Origin: Micropterus salmoides
Lineage: Eukaryota; Chordata; Actinopteri; Centrarchiformes; Centrarchidae
Direction: 5' to 3'
Assembly (NCBI RefSeq): GCF_014851395.1
Contig: NW_024041150.1
Span: 37,273,585-37,337,584 of the forward strand
DNA: 64,000 bases
Shown: piece by piece, positions 48,537 through 60,159 of the stretch
Layout of the letters: every line of letters begins with the position of its first letter
How positions within the stretch are numbered: the first letter of the stretch is position 1
Translations under genes and position numbers: made by a program
Notes under the pieces: generated by a model
What the model was told of the DNA's origin: nothing
What the model saw: the letters and a program-made list of their open reading frames with translations, nothing else
The model's database searches: none

Positions 48537-50023
48537 ATGACCTAAATGTAGTGAAGAAAAATATACAACATCTCCCTCTGATGGAGCAGTAGAAGTAGAA
48601 AGTAGCATGAAAAGAAAATACTCAAGTAAATGTACTTAGGCTACAGTCCACTAGGCCTACTGCCAACCTGGTCAGAATTTATATAAATATATATATAAAT
48701 TTGTCTAGGTAGTTGATATCAGACAGATGCACACAAAAGAAGCTTCACATTTCTAGTTGGCAAACCGCCTGGAATGACATCCTGGCACATTTGACCAGCT
48801 GTGGCTAGCTAGCTAATTAAGCTAACATTATAGCTCCATGAGTTGGTTGAAAACTACATCTTCAGCTGACTTCTTCCACCTCACTTATGGCTGCTTAGCG
48901 TATACACTCTTGGTATTATCAAAATGTATGTTTGCACTTTTAACGTTGCTATTGTTAATGTTTTAGCTATCTAAAATGGCAGTGGTCGTAGCAATAATAA
49001 AATGTAAAAATACTCTTCTACAAGGAAAAGTCCTGCATTCAAAATGAAGTACAGCAGTACTAGCATTAAAATATACTTAAAGTACCAAAAGTTAAATCTC
49101 ATTATGAATGGCCCATTTCAGAAATAGACTATATTACTGTAATATAATGCATTGATGTATTTAATGTAAATTTTAAGTAGGCTACTTTATATACTGTGGG
49201 GTAACTTTATCTGTAAAAAATAATTATTTGATATATTTTGAATTAATAATCTAAATCTGCAAAGTAACTTGTAACTAAACATATCAAATTTCATTTGTGC
49301 CTGTGCAAAAATTATCTATAACTGCAGACCAAAGGAACTCAGAAGTGTCTCTTTAGATCTTGATTTGTTTGCCTTCATGGATTATCCATGTTCACCTGTC
49401 TCTTTGTCATAAAACCCGTAATAGCTCGGCCTGAAAGTTAAAGTGAAACTTAAGTTCTGCCTGCTTTCGTTTCCTTGCTAGGTTTCTTTGAGTACTCCTT
49501 TCTATTGTTTGAGTAGTTTATATTGAGCTTAACCCAGCAGTGCATGAGTTCACAAACGGACACGATCAGTTCACTACAAAACATGAGCAGTAACAACAAT
49601 AAGTTAAGGAGCAGAAAATTATTTTTATGAACGTTGATTCATGCCAAGTTAACATACAGCATGTGTATACAAGACAAGACACTTAACATAAGGTCTGGCA
49701 CGCCTGTCACTGGAACTTTTTAACTGCCAGTGTTGTTTTAGGATTTACTGGCAATCAACCTATCTGTCTTTATGGTATGAGGACAGGTTGGGTTTAATGC
49801 ACTGGAATGCAGACACTGGTGTGAATGAATTAACAGTAAGATGACAAATTCCGAGAAATCCACACCGGTTGGGTTTGTTGCATAATCAAAATACAAAAGC
49901 AGAGAAAGAGAGAGTCATTAAAATATTTTTGCTCTCACATGTAACAATGAATCATTACTCGTACTGCAGCATTCCAGAAAAAGAAATTGCCTTTGTTTTC
50001 AGTCTGATGTCATCTCAAACATG

Positions 50024-50104
50024 TTTATAAAGAGGAGCTGAAATCAGAGAGATCACAGCTTCATTCACAGCAGTGAACAACATTTACGCAGAAAATATTA
50101 ACAT
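50024..50104 (+). promoter_or_regulatory. TATA box and non-coding exon 1 of copy 6
   Basis: tttataaag at 50024-50032 and the donor aacat|gtaagt at 50104/50105, as in copy 5. Confidence 0.7.
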
Positions 50105-51010
50105 GTAAGTACTTCTGTCTTGTTATGCTGCTTCATTAAAGCAATGTAATTTGTTTGTTTTTGCAAGAATATTTAATATTGTCATCTAGAGTACTATATC
50201 TTTAGATAATGTATTTCAGAAATGTTTGCGGGCAGGTATAATAACTTCACTTTTGTCTGAGTTTAACATCAGAAAATTGCAGGTCATCCAGGTTTTTATG
50301 TCCTCAAGGCAAGTTTGATATTCAGCTAGTTTAGAAGTTTTCACACAATTTTATATGAAACACTGAGCCACATCGAATGTATGAAAAGTGCTATACAAAT
50401 ACAATGCCGTACAAAATACATAATAGTATAGTATTATTATTTTAACATTACTTTTTATTTATCAAGAAATTTAAATACTTCTGAAAAATTTGTCGGAATA
50501 GTAACTGAACCTTGAAGGGTGTATACTGTTTTAAAATTAAAAATACATTTATAATATTGTAAGAGGTAAGTTAAATATTTTAACACACATTGAAATACAA
50601 GTACAGGTGTAAACAATTTTAGTTTGTGTTCAGAGCATAGACAATATTTGTAAAGTTATCAGCTGCTGTAGATACCTTTTAGTAATGATATTTGGCAATA
50701 AATTAAATTAATAGTCAGCCAAAGAAGAAACGATAATAGTCATTCCTTAACTGTTATCTAGCAGGGCAGAACCAGGAGAGGTTGAAGATGTTTTATTTGT
50801 CGTGTTTGTTTTAATTACTGATTCAGAAGCTTTAAGGTTTTATTTTATTTGGCAGTTCAGTGAAAACAGGTGTGCTGAAAATGAGAAACAATTTCAGTCA
50901 GTTTTTACTCTTCTGTTTAAATGAAAAGAACCATTTTCAGCTTTTCATTTACTTGTTGAAAATCACCACTTTTATTTTGACCACACAGAAGAAACTATCA
51001 CTGCATCACC

Positions 51011-51811
51011 ATGATTGCAAAGATTTGTGTCGTCCTTCTTCTGTTTGTTGGTAAGAGAAACTTTCATTCAAAATAAAGATCTAAACTTGCCTCGTCTTGC
51101 CTAAAAACAGTTTGAAATGTTGGACTAAAGGCGAAACTGATTTGATATTTTCCGCTCAAAACAGCCTCTGGCAACGCACAGACCACAACCAGAACCACCA
51201 GGGCTGCACCAACAACCAGAACCACCACGGCTGCACCAACAACCAGAACCACCAGGGCTGCACCAACAACCAGAACCACCACAGCTGCACCAACAACCAG
51301 AACCACCACGGCTGCACCAACAACCAGAACCACCACGGCTGCACCAACAACCAGAACCACCACAGCTGCACCAACAACCAGAACCACCACGGCTGCACCA
51401 ACAACCAGAACCACCACAGCTGCACCAACAACCACCACGTCTGCAACAACAACCACACAAACAACATCACCACCAACAACCACACCCTTAATCACAACCC
51501 CACTCATATATGATGATATCTTCCCGGATGGACCAACAACCACCACGTCTGCAACAACAACCACACAAACAACATCACCACCAACAACCACACCCTTAAT
51601 CACAACCCCACTCATATATGATGATATCTTCCCGGATGGACCAACAACCCCAACCAGCACAGCTGGACCAACAACCACACCCTTAATCACAACCCCACTC
51701 ATATATGATGATATCTTCACGGATGGACCAACAACCCCAACCAGCACGGCTGGTTGTGAGACCAACAAGGCCAGACCAACATGTAGTGTGGAGTGTGTTT
51801 GTAAATGTTAA
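51011..51811 (+). CDS. Secreted Thr-rich mucin-like protein, copy 6
   Basis: Coding exons 51011-51050 and 51165-51811 give 228 residues. The array has about ten TTRTTTAAP-type units and none of the long TTTATTTAP series of copy 5. It continues with a 36-residue unit (TTTSATTTTQTTSPPTTT plus LITTPLIYDDIFPDG) present twice with an exact 108-base period (from 51425 and 51533), and a third partial unit ending in IYDDIFTDG. The tail is STAGCETNKARPTCSVECVCKC. Promoter, splice sites and two aataaa signals (51960-51965, 51973-51978) are intact. The acidic YDDIF motif is thus amplified here, unlike in any other copy. Confidence 0.8.
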
Positions 51812-52000
51812 TCTCTGACATGTCATCACCCGTGTCTCTGATGGAGGTGTCTATAATTAATCAAACTGTCTGTGATTGGAGGATTCTGTAATGTTCTGGT
51901 TCAGAGGATTGTGAGTGAATCTGCTTTTTGTCTGTAATTGCATAAAAAAGATGATCTACAATAAAGGTTTACAATAAAGGTTATTCTTTAAAGTTTTTCC
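51812..52000 (+). promoter_or_regulatory. 3' UTR and poly(A) signals of copy 6
   Basis: Nearly identical to the copy 5 3' UTR. Confidence 0.7.
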
Positions 52001-53402
52001 AAATTACTTTAATATTTGTTTAAGACTTTATTTGGAAATTGTAAGTGTCAATTACAATCAAAATATCTGTAATTTACATCATCATTATTATGTAGACAGT
52101 ATATATTTATAGGGTAAGCCCTAACCCCACACGGTTGCCCCTGTCCAGGAGGTAGAGGTCCAGATCTCCATCTTAAAGGGTCCGATTAGCCGGACCTACG
52201 GGTATTACCCTATTAGGTGAAACTGTGGACTATATAAGCTGGTGTTGAAGAGATTCGCCTAAATTCTGACTGTCTTCATCCGGACTAGCCTGCTTACTCT
52301 GAAATAGGAACCTCACTTTATAGCCCAAGAGCCAAATACCACCTCAGCCACCTCCGTAATGACAGCTCTCTCCTCACTGATCAGTTCACTTGGTATGGTT
52401 GCTAAGATAATATTAAGTGTCCAGGAAAATAGGCCCCAAGAATAAGTTCATTTCTTTAGCTATAACAACCTTAAAATATGTTAAACACACTATTACTAAT
52501 GAATTACTGCCTTGGTGAATAAATAAGTTAAATTACTGATCAAAACTGATAAAAATGTTTGAAATGCAAAACCTGATTAAAAAGTATTTTAGATGTCTCC
52601 ATTTTGGAGAGAAAGGGACGGGAATAAGATGTCCAGCCAGCAGATCTCTTTCTCTTCTGCGGATCTGTAGAATCTTGTAGAAACTCGAGGCTTTGTCCGA
52701 AGCCCTCAAAATGTCTAAAAGTTTTCAGTCCATGATGCAGATGAACAAGGGAAACTTCCAATATTTCTTTGTATGGTTTGGATTTGGTTATCATCTGTCG
52801 CTCAATCTCTTGAATTCCACTGAAGAAAACTCTGAAGTGTTCTCTAGTTGTTTGCTGTTCAAATCCCTAAAACTCTTATTTTGGTCCGATGCGGTGATGA
52901 TCTTGCTCCAAACCTGGTGCCTTGAGATCCACCGAGGAATAACGGCGATCTGTCTCCTACTCCTTTATATATTCTTTCTTCAGGTTGTCTTTGGGTGTAA
53001 TTGTGTGTGTGTTGGAGTCAGGATTTGTCCATGTTTGGTCGTTCTACTTCTGATTTTCCGTCCCTGTCTCTGCTACTGACTCATAGTCATGTCTTCACCC
53101 AAACTCAGCAACCTTTTGCACAGTTGTTTAACCTTTACCCTAATTCTCCTTACTTTGACCATATTAATTATTTTACCTTGAAATTATCATTTTAATGTTT
53201 TTATGTTCATTATCAATTACATATCCTCTTTTTCAGTCATCACTAATGTCATTGCTTATAGCATTGCTAAGCTCTGTGTTTTACAGATGGATGTACTGTA
53301 AGTTGCACTTTCCTTTTCTCACTCACTGTTGTTACTAAAAGGCTCCAGCTTTCTCCTTTGTGAACTTATAGCAAAACCATTGTGATCTCTACTTATTTGA
53401 AA

Positions 53403-53464
<62 letters not shown>

Positions 53465-54788
53465 TATATACACATATGTTTATACTTTTATATGGCATGT
53501 CTTACTGACATGGAGTTTATGTGGAGTTGCTGTGTTGTGGTAAAACTGAGGCTTCAGAAAAGGAGTTTTAAGTTTTAAGGTAAACAGTTACCAGGTTAGG
53601 TTATATCTGCTAATTTAGTGTATGATGTCAGTGATCTGACCATGATTATTGACTTGGCCTTTTATCTATTGTAATGGAGACCAGCAGTTCCATTACCTTA
53701 AATCATTGAGTATCTATGTTTGGATAATTGATTAAGCAGGAGGTCATACACATACTGATTTTGATTATTTATTTAGTTAGTGAAATATTTGATAACTGAC
53801 ACATGACCTGAAAGAATCACTTGACTGGTTCACCGTCCAAATAGGTGATTCACTGGCACTGCCTCATCTTGATTTCTAGAAATCTTTGATAGATATTGAT
53901 TGTAAAATAATATATTTTGAACCTCTTTATTTCTATAGTAAATATTACATTCATAAGTGCAAATGGCCCAAGAAGAAAACACAATTACCACATTTTAAGA
54001 TTAATTAAACATATTGAAACTTTATATCGTTTTAAAAAAAGTAAAGCAATGAAAACAAGTAATAAATGAAAAGATTTAAATATTTTTCCTTAATGCCTTT
54101 GTGTTTGTTTGTTACATGACATTGCCCCTTTGTTTATAGTTGTGTCCTGTTCTATTTTTCTGTTTTATGTAGTTTTGTTTTAGCATTTACAGGAGGCTGG
54201 TATAAGCACAAAAGAGGAGAAGGCGTGGTACATGAGCCTGCGCTGATAGCCACAGGAAACAGGTGTGCCCGCAGCTGGGATGATCGCCAAAGCACCAGAG
54301 GCACAGCCCACAACTCCGCCCTGAGAGAGAGGAAGGTACAGACGAGCGAGAGGGAGAGGGAGAGAAAGCCAGAGAAACACAAAGACCAACGCAAACCAAA
54401 ACCCACCAAGCACCACACACTCGCTCAAAAGGAAAAATAAACTCAAAAACACACCCCCTGTCACCTCCCTGCCTGTGGCGTCGTGACAGAATTCAAGATT
54501 CAAAAAGAATCTTCTTCACCATCCCATATTATCAACCTCTGCCACAGTTACACAAGCGCAACCAACCTATGCCATGTTTTCCCAGCACTCTCTCCTCAAT
54601 AACACAATACACACATTCATTCATCTTTATTTGTAAATAGAACATGATATCCAGTCTTCGTGTTTGTGTGTGTGCATCAAATCATTTTCAGAGCAAAGAT
54701 TAAATCCATCAAAGCAAAGATGTTTCAGAACAAAAGGTCTTTTCTACAAAAGTAAAGTACTTTCTCCAACACTGCTCAATGAAGTGTG

Positions 54789-54840
<52 letters not shown>

Positions 54841-57576
54841 TAAAAGCGTCCTGTCCACCAACAAGCCTGCCTAATTTGATGGCAGTCTTGCATTTAGCCA
54901 GGAGAGGTCACAGTAACTGAAGCTTTGAGTCATGAACGCATTTTTGAAACAGTTGGCTCAACTGGTTCAGTGTTTGACAAAAGCTTCATTTGCCCCTTAA
55001 CTAGTGGTAGGCTCAGGGCCGGCCCTGACAGGGGTGGAGCCCCAGGCGAGATTTGCTCTATTTTTGTATGGTGTATTCTATATGATAGTGATCCCACTTG
55101 AGTGGTTTTGTTCACTTAATTACCTGCAGAAAGGAGTGTAAATGTGGTAGAGACCATCTTACCTCTCATTTCATTTCATTGCACATATTTCCTCACCATC
55201 CTCATCTCACTTTCCTTCCTTTACCTCTTCTTCCGTCTTGACCCTCTTTCATAACTCCTCCTGCAGTGGAGTTGTGTTGTTGATGGAGAACCCGGGCTTG
55301 CTTCTCTGAATTATTCAGAAACATTAAAGTCACGCTTGTGTTAACAAGAGTCTCTCTGCCATGTTTTATTTAGTCCCAGATACACTGAGGAGAACACATG
55401 CTTCAGTGCTGTGCTTATTTTATATTGAAGTGTTACTGCAATTATTTTTAAGTTTGGAGTTTAGACAAAATCTTAAATATTACGTGTCTGTCCAACCTGC
55501 ATTGGTGGATGAAGTATTCATATCATTTACTTAAGTAAAAGTAGCCTACTAATACCTCACTGTAAAACTACTCAGTTAAAAGTAATAGTATTGTATTGGC
55601 TTTGTTACTTAAGTAAGAGTATGTAGGTATCAGGACAGTGTACACTTTTAAAAAATAAAACTACTCAATGACATACCAAAAATGTCCTGTGACTTGTATA
55701 TATTCTATCATCAGATTACTATACATGCATAAATGTAAAAGCAGGATTTTCCTGTTTTAGTTGGAGGTGAAGTTTATAATGTAGACACAAAATCTTAAAT
55801 ATAATGTTCAGGTCATGATTGGTTTGCCATTTTCTAGCATTGTTTAGATTAATCAGATTTGCAAACTGTATTGATACTCTGAAACAGATGTATTTCTATA
55901 TGTTTACATATACTAAATAAAAGACAGCTATATTGGTAAAACATAAACACCTTTGCAAATAAGTTACACATTACTAAAGTCTTTACTAAGACGTTTGTTG
56001 AGTTTTAATGGACAACCTGATTTAGAACTTGTTTTTGAATACTAGAAAGAAAAGAACAAAATATGTTGAAAACAAAAAACGTTTTATTTGTGCTTGAGAA
56101 AATAGGATAGAATATCTTGCAGCCTTGCATGTCTACTGTTATGAGCAGTTTGGGATTAATTGACTATTCAGAAAGCAGGTGACTGTGCCTGGAGGTGGAG
56201 CGTTGCCGGGGTTGGTGTGAGTTCATATGTATATAGATACTGAGTCATCTTTAATTATACTGGATGTGTGGATCGATGTGTTAGTGCCTTTAATAGTGCT
56301 CCAGCTGTCATCAGACAGTCCGTCCACCAGGTGGTGACATTTGAAGCCTCCATCTTCAGATGACCCGCTCCATGTGTCACAAATATTTTTATCTGTTTAA
56401 GAAATTAGCTTCAAAGAAAATTCTTGAAGCTGTAATGAACAGTTACCAAGCTTCCCAGACCAGCCTCAAGCAGAAAATCCTCTGAAGTGGAAGGAACAAA
56501 AATGAAGGTCTGCCCAACCTCCAGTGATGAAGTATACTTTTTAAGTAAAAGTAGGCTACTAACACCTCATTGTAAATATACTGTGTTAAGGTACTGCATT
56601 GAAAATGTTACTTTAGTAAAAGTATGTAAGTATAATCAGGACAATGTATGTATTTAATGTAAACGTCAATGCAGAATGAAAAATGCACTTTTACAATTAC
56701 CATAATAGTTGCCAATAAAATTTCTGTCAATCAACTAATCATGTCAGTTGTACTTGTATAAACTGTTGGATAGTTTAATTTATAACAAATCATATTTCCA
56801 TTATTATTTACAAACGTTTAAATGTAAAAATCAAATATTTTGAAGTAGTAGGCCGAACTGAAGCTGTCAGATATGACCTAAATGTCCATCCATTCATCCA
56901 TCGTCAACCGCTTATCCTGCGTACAGGGTCGCGGGGGGACTGGAGCCAATCCCAGCTGACATCGGGCGCAAGGCGGGGTACACCCTGGACAGGTTGCCAG
57001 TCCATCGCAGGATGACCTAAATGTAGTGAAGAAAAATATACAACATCTCCCTCTGATGGAGCAGTAGAAGTAGAAAGTAGCATGAAAAGAAAATACTCAA
57101 GTAAATGTACTTAGGCTAAAGTCCACTAGGCCTACTGCCAACCTGGTCAGAATTTATATAAATATAATATAATATAAATTTGTCTAGGTAGTTGATATCA
57201 GACAGATGCAAATGTATGTTTGCACTTTTGATGTTGCTATTGTTAATGTTTTAGCTATCTAAAATGGCAGTGGTGGTAGCAATAATAAAATGTAAAAATA
57301 CTCTTCTACAAGGAAAAGTCCTGCATTCAAAATGAAGTACAGCAGTACTAGCATTAAAATATACTTAAAGTACCAAAAGTTAAATCTCATTATGAATGGC
57401 CCATTTCAGAAATAGACTATATTACTGTAATATAATGCATTGATGTGTTTAATGAAAATTTTAAGTAGGCTACTTTATATACTGTGGGGTAACTTTATCT
57501 GTAAAAATTAATTAATTGATGTATTTTGAATTAATAATCTAAATCTGCAAAATAACTTGTAACTAAACATATCAAA
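52000..57576. other. Intergenic sequence downstream of copy 6
   Basis: Duplicate of the sequence after copy 5. It has the uninterrupted MITE target site near 52401, a longer AC microsatellite (53407-53462), a longer GT microsatellite (54792-54837) and the dispersed element at 54838-55410. No gene supported. Confidence 0.5.
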
Positions 57577-58214
57577 TAAATTTAGTAGAGTAAAAAGTAC
57601 TTTTTTGGTCCCAAGATGTAGTGTAGTAGTATGGAAATAAGTAAAGTACCTCAGAATTGTGTGCGAGACACCACTGTCTAAGAAACATTATTATTATTCT
57701 ATTTTATACCAAGCCCGTTAACCACAGATTCCATAAATTAGCATTTTCCACGTAGAAGTATAACTGGTCTTTACAAAACTCTCCATATTGAATCATATCG
57801 TTTGAGAGTTTGTTTTCTGAAAGCACATGTTAAGCTAAATTGTGTAATTTTCCTCAACCTTGATAGTTAGATACAGTTAAACAGTTAGATCGTCATAGTC
57901 TTACAAACTGTTTCTTAGGTCTTACAACAAACAGAGTTTTTATAAAAAACTCTGTATGTTGTAATGTTGTAGTGTGTTATTGTGTTATTGTGTTATAGTG
58001 TTTGTAACTGAGTAGCCTAATTTTACTCAAGTATTAGGGGGAGTGTTATTGTATATAGCAAATAGCCAGACATTTACAGAAGAGTTTATTAAAAAATAAT
58101 AATCATGGATTTATTTTAAATATATAGTAATATGTGTGACGGACTAGTATTTCACTCACATTTACTAGTGTACTTTTACTACACAAGTGTCAACTGAGTT
58201 ATTATTATGTAATA
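57577..58214. other. Intergenic, no gene
   Basis: AT-rich sequence with short gtgttattgt repeats at 57970-58005. Nothing else seen. Confidence 0.5.
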
Positions 58215-58216
58215 TA

Positions 58217-59784
58217 CACTGCTCAAAAAAATAAAGGGAACACTTAAACAACACAATGTAACTCCAAGTCAATCACGCTGCTGTGAAATCAAACTGTCCA
58301 CTTAGGAAGCAACACTGATTGACAATCAGTTTCACATGCTGTTGTGCAAATGGAATAGACAACAGGTGGAAATTATAGACAATTAGCAAGACACCAGCAA
58401 TAAAGGAGTGGTTCTGCAGGTGGTGACCACAGACCACTTCTCAGTTCCTATGCTTCCTGGCTGATGTTTTGGTCACTTTTGAATGCTGGCGGTGCTTTCA
58501 CTCTAGTGGCAGCATGAGACGGAGTCTACAACCCACACAAGTGGCTCAGGTAGTTCATCCAGGATGGCACATCAATGCGAGCTGTGGCAAGAAGGTTTGC
58601 TGTGTCTGTCAGCGTAGTGTCCAGAGCATGGAGGCGCTGCCAGGAGACAGGCCAGTACATGAGGAGATGTGGAGGAGGCCGCAGGAGGGCAACAACCCAG
58701 CAGCAGGACCGCTACCTCCACCTTTGTGCAAGGAGGAGCAGGAGGAGCACTGCCAGAGCCCTGGAGAATGACCTCCAGCAGGCCACAAATGTGCATGTGT
58801 CTGCTCAAACGGTCAGAAACAGACTCCATGATGCTGGTATGAGGGCCCGACGTCCACAGGTGGGGGTTGTGCTTACAGCCCAACACCGTGCAGGACGTTT
58901 GGCATTTGCCAGAGAATACCAAGATTGGCAAATTCGCCACTGGCGCCCTGTGCTCTTCACAGATGAAAGCAGGTTCACACTGAGCACATGTGACAGATGT
59001 GACAGAGTCTGAAGACGCCGTGGAGAACGTTCTGCTGCCTGCAACATCCTCCAGCATGACCGGTTTGGCGGTGGGTCAGTAATGGTGTGGGGTGGCATTT
59101 CTTTAGGGGGCCGCACAGCCGTCCATGTGCTCGCCAGAGGTAGCTGCCATTAGGTACCGAGATGAGATCCTCAGACCCCTTGTTAGACCATATGCTGGTG
59201 CGGTTGGCCCTGGGTTCCTCCTAATGCAACACAATGCTAGACCTCATGTGGCTGGAGTGTGTCAGCAGTTCCTGCAAGAGGAAGGCATTGATGCTATGGA
59301 CTGGCCCGCCCGTTCCCCAGACCTGAATCCAATTGAGCACATCTGGGACATCATGTCTCGCTCCATCCACCAACGCCACGTTGCACCAGACTGTCCAGGA
59401 GTTGGCGGATGCTTTAGTCCAGGTCTGGGAGGAGATCCCTCAGGAGACCATCCGCCACCCATCAGGAGCATGCCCAGGCGTTGTAGGGAGGTCATACAGG
59501 CACGTGGAGGCCACACACACTACTGAGCCTCATTTTGACTTGTTTTAAGGACATTACATCAAAGTTGGATCGGCCTGTAGTGTGGTTTTCCACTTTGATT
59601 TTGAGTGTGACTCCAAATCCTGACCTCCGTGGGTTGATAAATTTGATTTCCATTGATAATTTTTGTGGGATTTTGTTGTCAGCACATTCAACTATGTAAA
59701 GAAAGGAATATTTAATGAGATTAGTTCATTCATTCAGATCTAGGATGTGTTATTTTAGTGTTCCCCTAATTTTTTTGAGCAGTG
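58217..59784 (+). mobile_element. Full-length Tc1-like transposon, inactivated
   Basis: Inverted ends cactgctcaaaaaaataaag (left) and the reverse complement of ctaatttttttgagcagtg (right) are flanked by the TA target duplication expected for Tc1/mariner (58215-58216 and 59785-59786). The 1568-base length and a single transposase frame fit the superfamily. Confidence 0.92.
58514..59526 (+). pseudogene. Tc1-like transposase pseudogene
   Basis: The frame starts MRRSLQPTQVAQVV, shifts near 58558 and continues as MRAVARRFAVSVSVVSRAWR (helix-turn-helix) and AQTVRNRLHDAGMRARRPQV. The first catalytic Asp is present in LFTDESRF. A nonsense codon (TGA at 59010-59012, where TGG is expected) follows RCDRV, and a further frameshift lies near 59140. 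The second catalytic Asp is replaced by His (MQHNARPHVA), while the Glu in SPDLNPIEHIWD remains. Two compensating shifts occur near 59388 and 59458 before the normal end EVIQARGGHTHY. The element cannot make active enzyme, but its ends could still be mobilised in trans. Confidence 0.9.
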
Positions 59785-59789
59785 TATTA

Positions 59790-59985
59790 TTATATGTTAT
59801 TTATTTCTACTAACATTAGGCCTACTTCTGTCACTCTAGTTACAAGACTTTATTTTACTTAAAAAAACAAGAGGCAAACATAAGTAAAAACTCAGGGTGA
59901 AGGGAGAGAGAGCGAGAGATCCAGAGAAAGAGCGTCTGGCTCGTGATTCACTCCTACCGCCCTGCTCGGGGCATGACGCGTCGTG
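59790..59985. other. Spacer upstream of ppm1k, no gene
   Basis: A purine-rich stretch gagagagagcgagagatcca is near 59904-59925; composition turns GC-rich towards the ppm1k promoter. Confidence 0.5.
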
Positions 59986-59989
59986 ACTT

Positions 59990-60159
59990 CTCGGATTCTG
60001 ATTGGACGGCTGTGGCTCCAGTTTAAATCCCCTCGTGCCCGGTCTCAGCGGCCACAGCGCGAGGGCGACTGACGGCTCGAGGCAGCTGCTGGAGCTCTGG
60101 ACACCTGTTGCCACGGAAACAGCGGGAAAAAAATTACCAACAAAAGAAAACAGAACTAA
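59990..60159 (+). promoter_or_regulatory. ppm1k: ppm1k promoter and 5' UTR exon
   Basis: A local GC- and CpG-rich stretch contains an inverted CCAAT box (gattgg, 60000-60005) and a TTTAAAT element at 60022-60028. The likely first exon ends at a strong donor, aa|gtgagt, at 60159/60160. The next acceptor that makes sense is atatttcag at 62064, just before the start codon. The transcription start is not determined. Confidence 0.5.

Larger units (their letters stand above)
39656..49288. repeat. Tandem duplication II, left unit (copy 5)
   Basis: Begins tttcatttgtgcctgtgcaa and ends aactaaacatatcaaa. The next base, 49289, starts the same tttcatttgtgcctg again, so the two units are directly head to tail. 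This unit is about 1.3 kb longer than the right one because of a longer gene array, a MITE (43296-43918) and about 190 bases (48741-48930) missing from the other. Confidence 0.95.
43930..49288. other. Intergenic sequence downstream of copy 5
   Basis: No gene supported. It includes a repeat at 44100-44200, an AC microsatellite (44887-44921), a GT microsatellite (46253-46283), the dispersed element 46280-46860, and an inserted short repeat at 48411-48536. The stretch 45650-45955 (cctgcgctgatagccacagg to cctgcctgtggcatcgtgac) looks like a piece of a retroelement, but I cannot assign it. Frames here are not coding by any evidence I can see. Confidence 0.45.
49289..57576. repeat. Tandem duplication II, right unit (copy 6)
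   Basis: Starts with the same tttcatttgtgcctgtgcaa as 39656 and stays nearly identical to the left unit until atcaaa at 57576, where the left unit would enter the next repeat. It lacks the MITE and a 190-base piece near 57208. Confidence 0.95.

Noticed and set aside
59836..60114. Minus-strand 92-residue frame over the ppm1k promoter
   Set aside because: It lies over the GC-rich promoter and 5' UTR exon, has no recognisable domain, and is explained by low stop density in GC-rich DNA.
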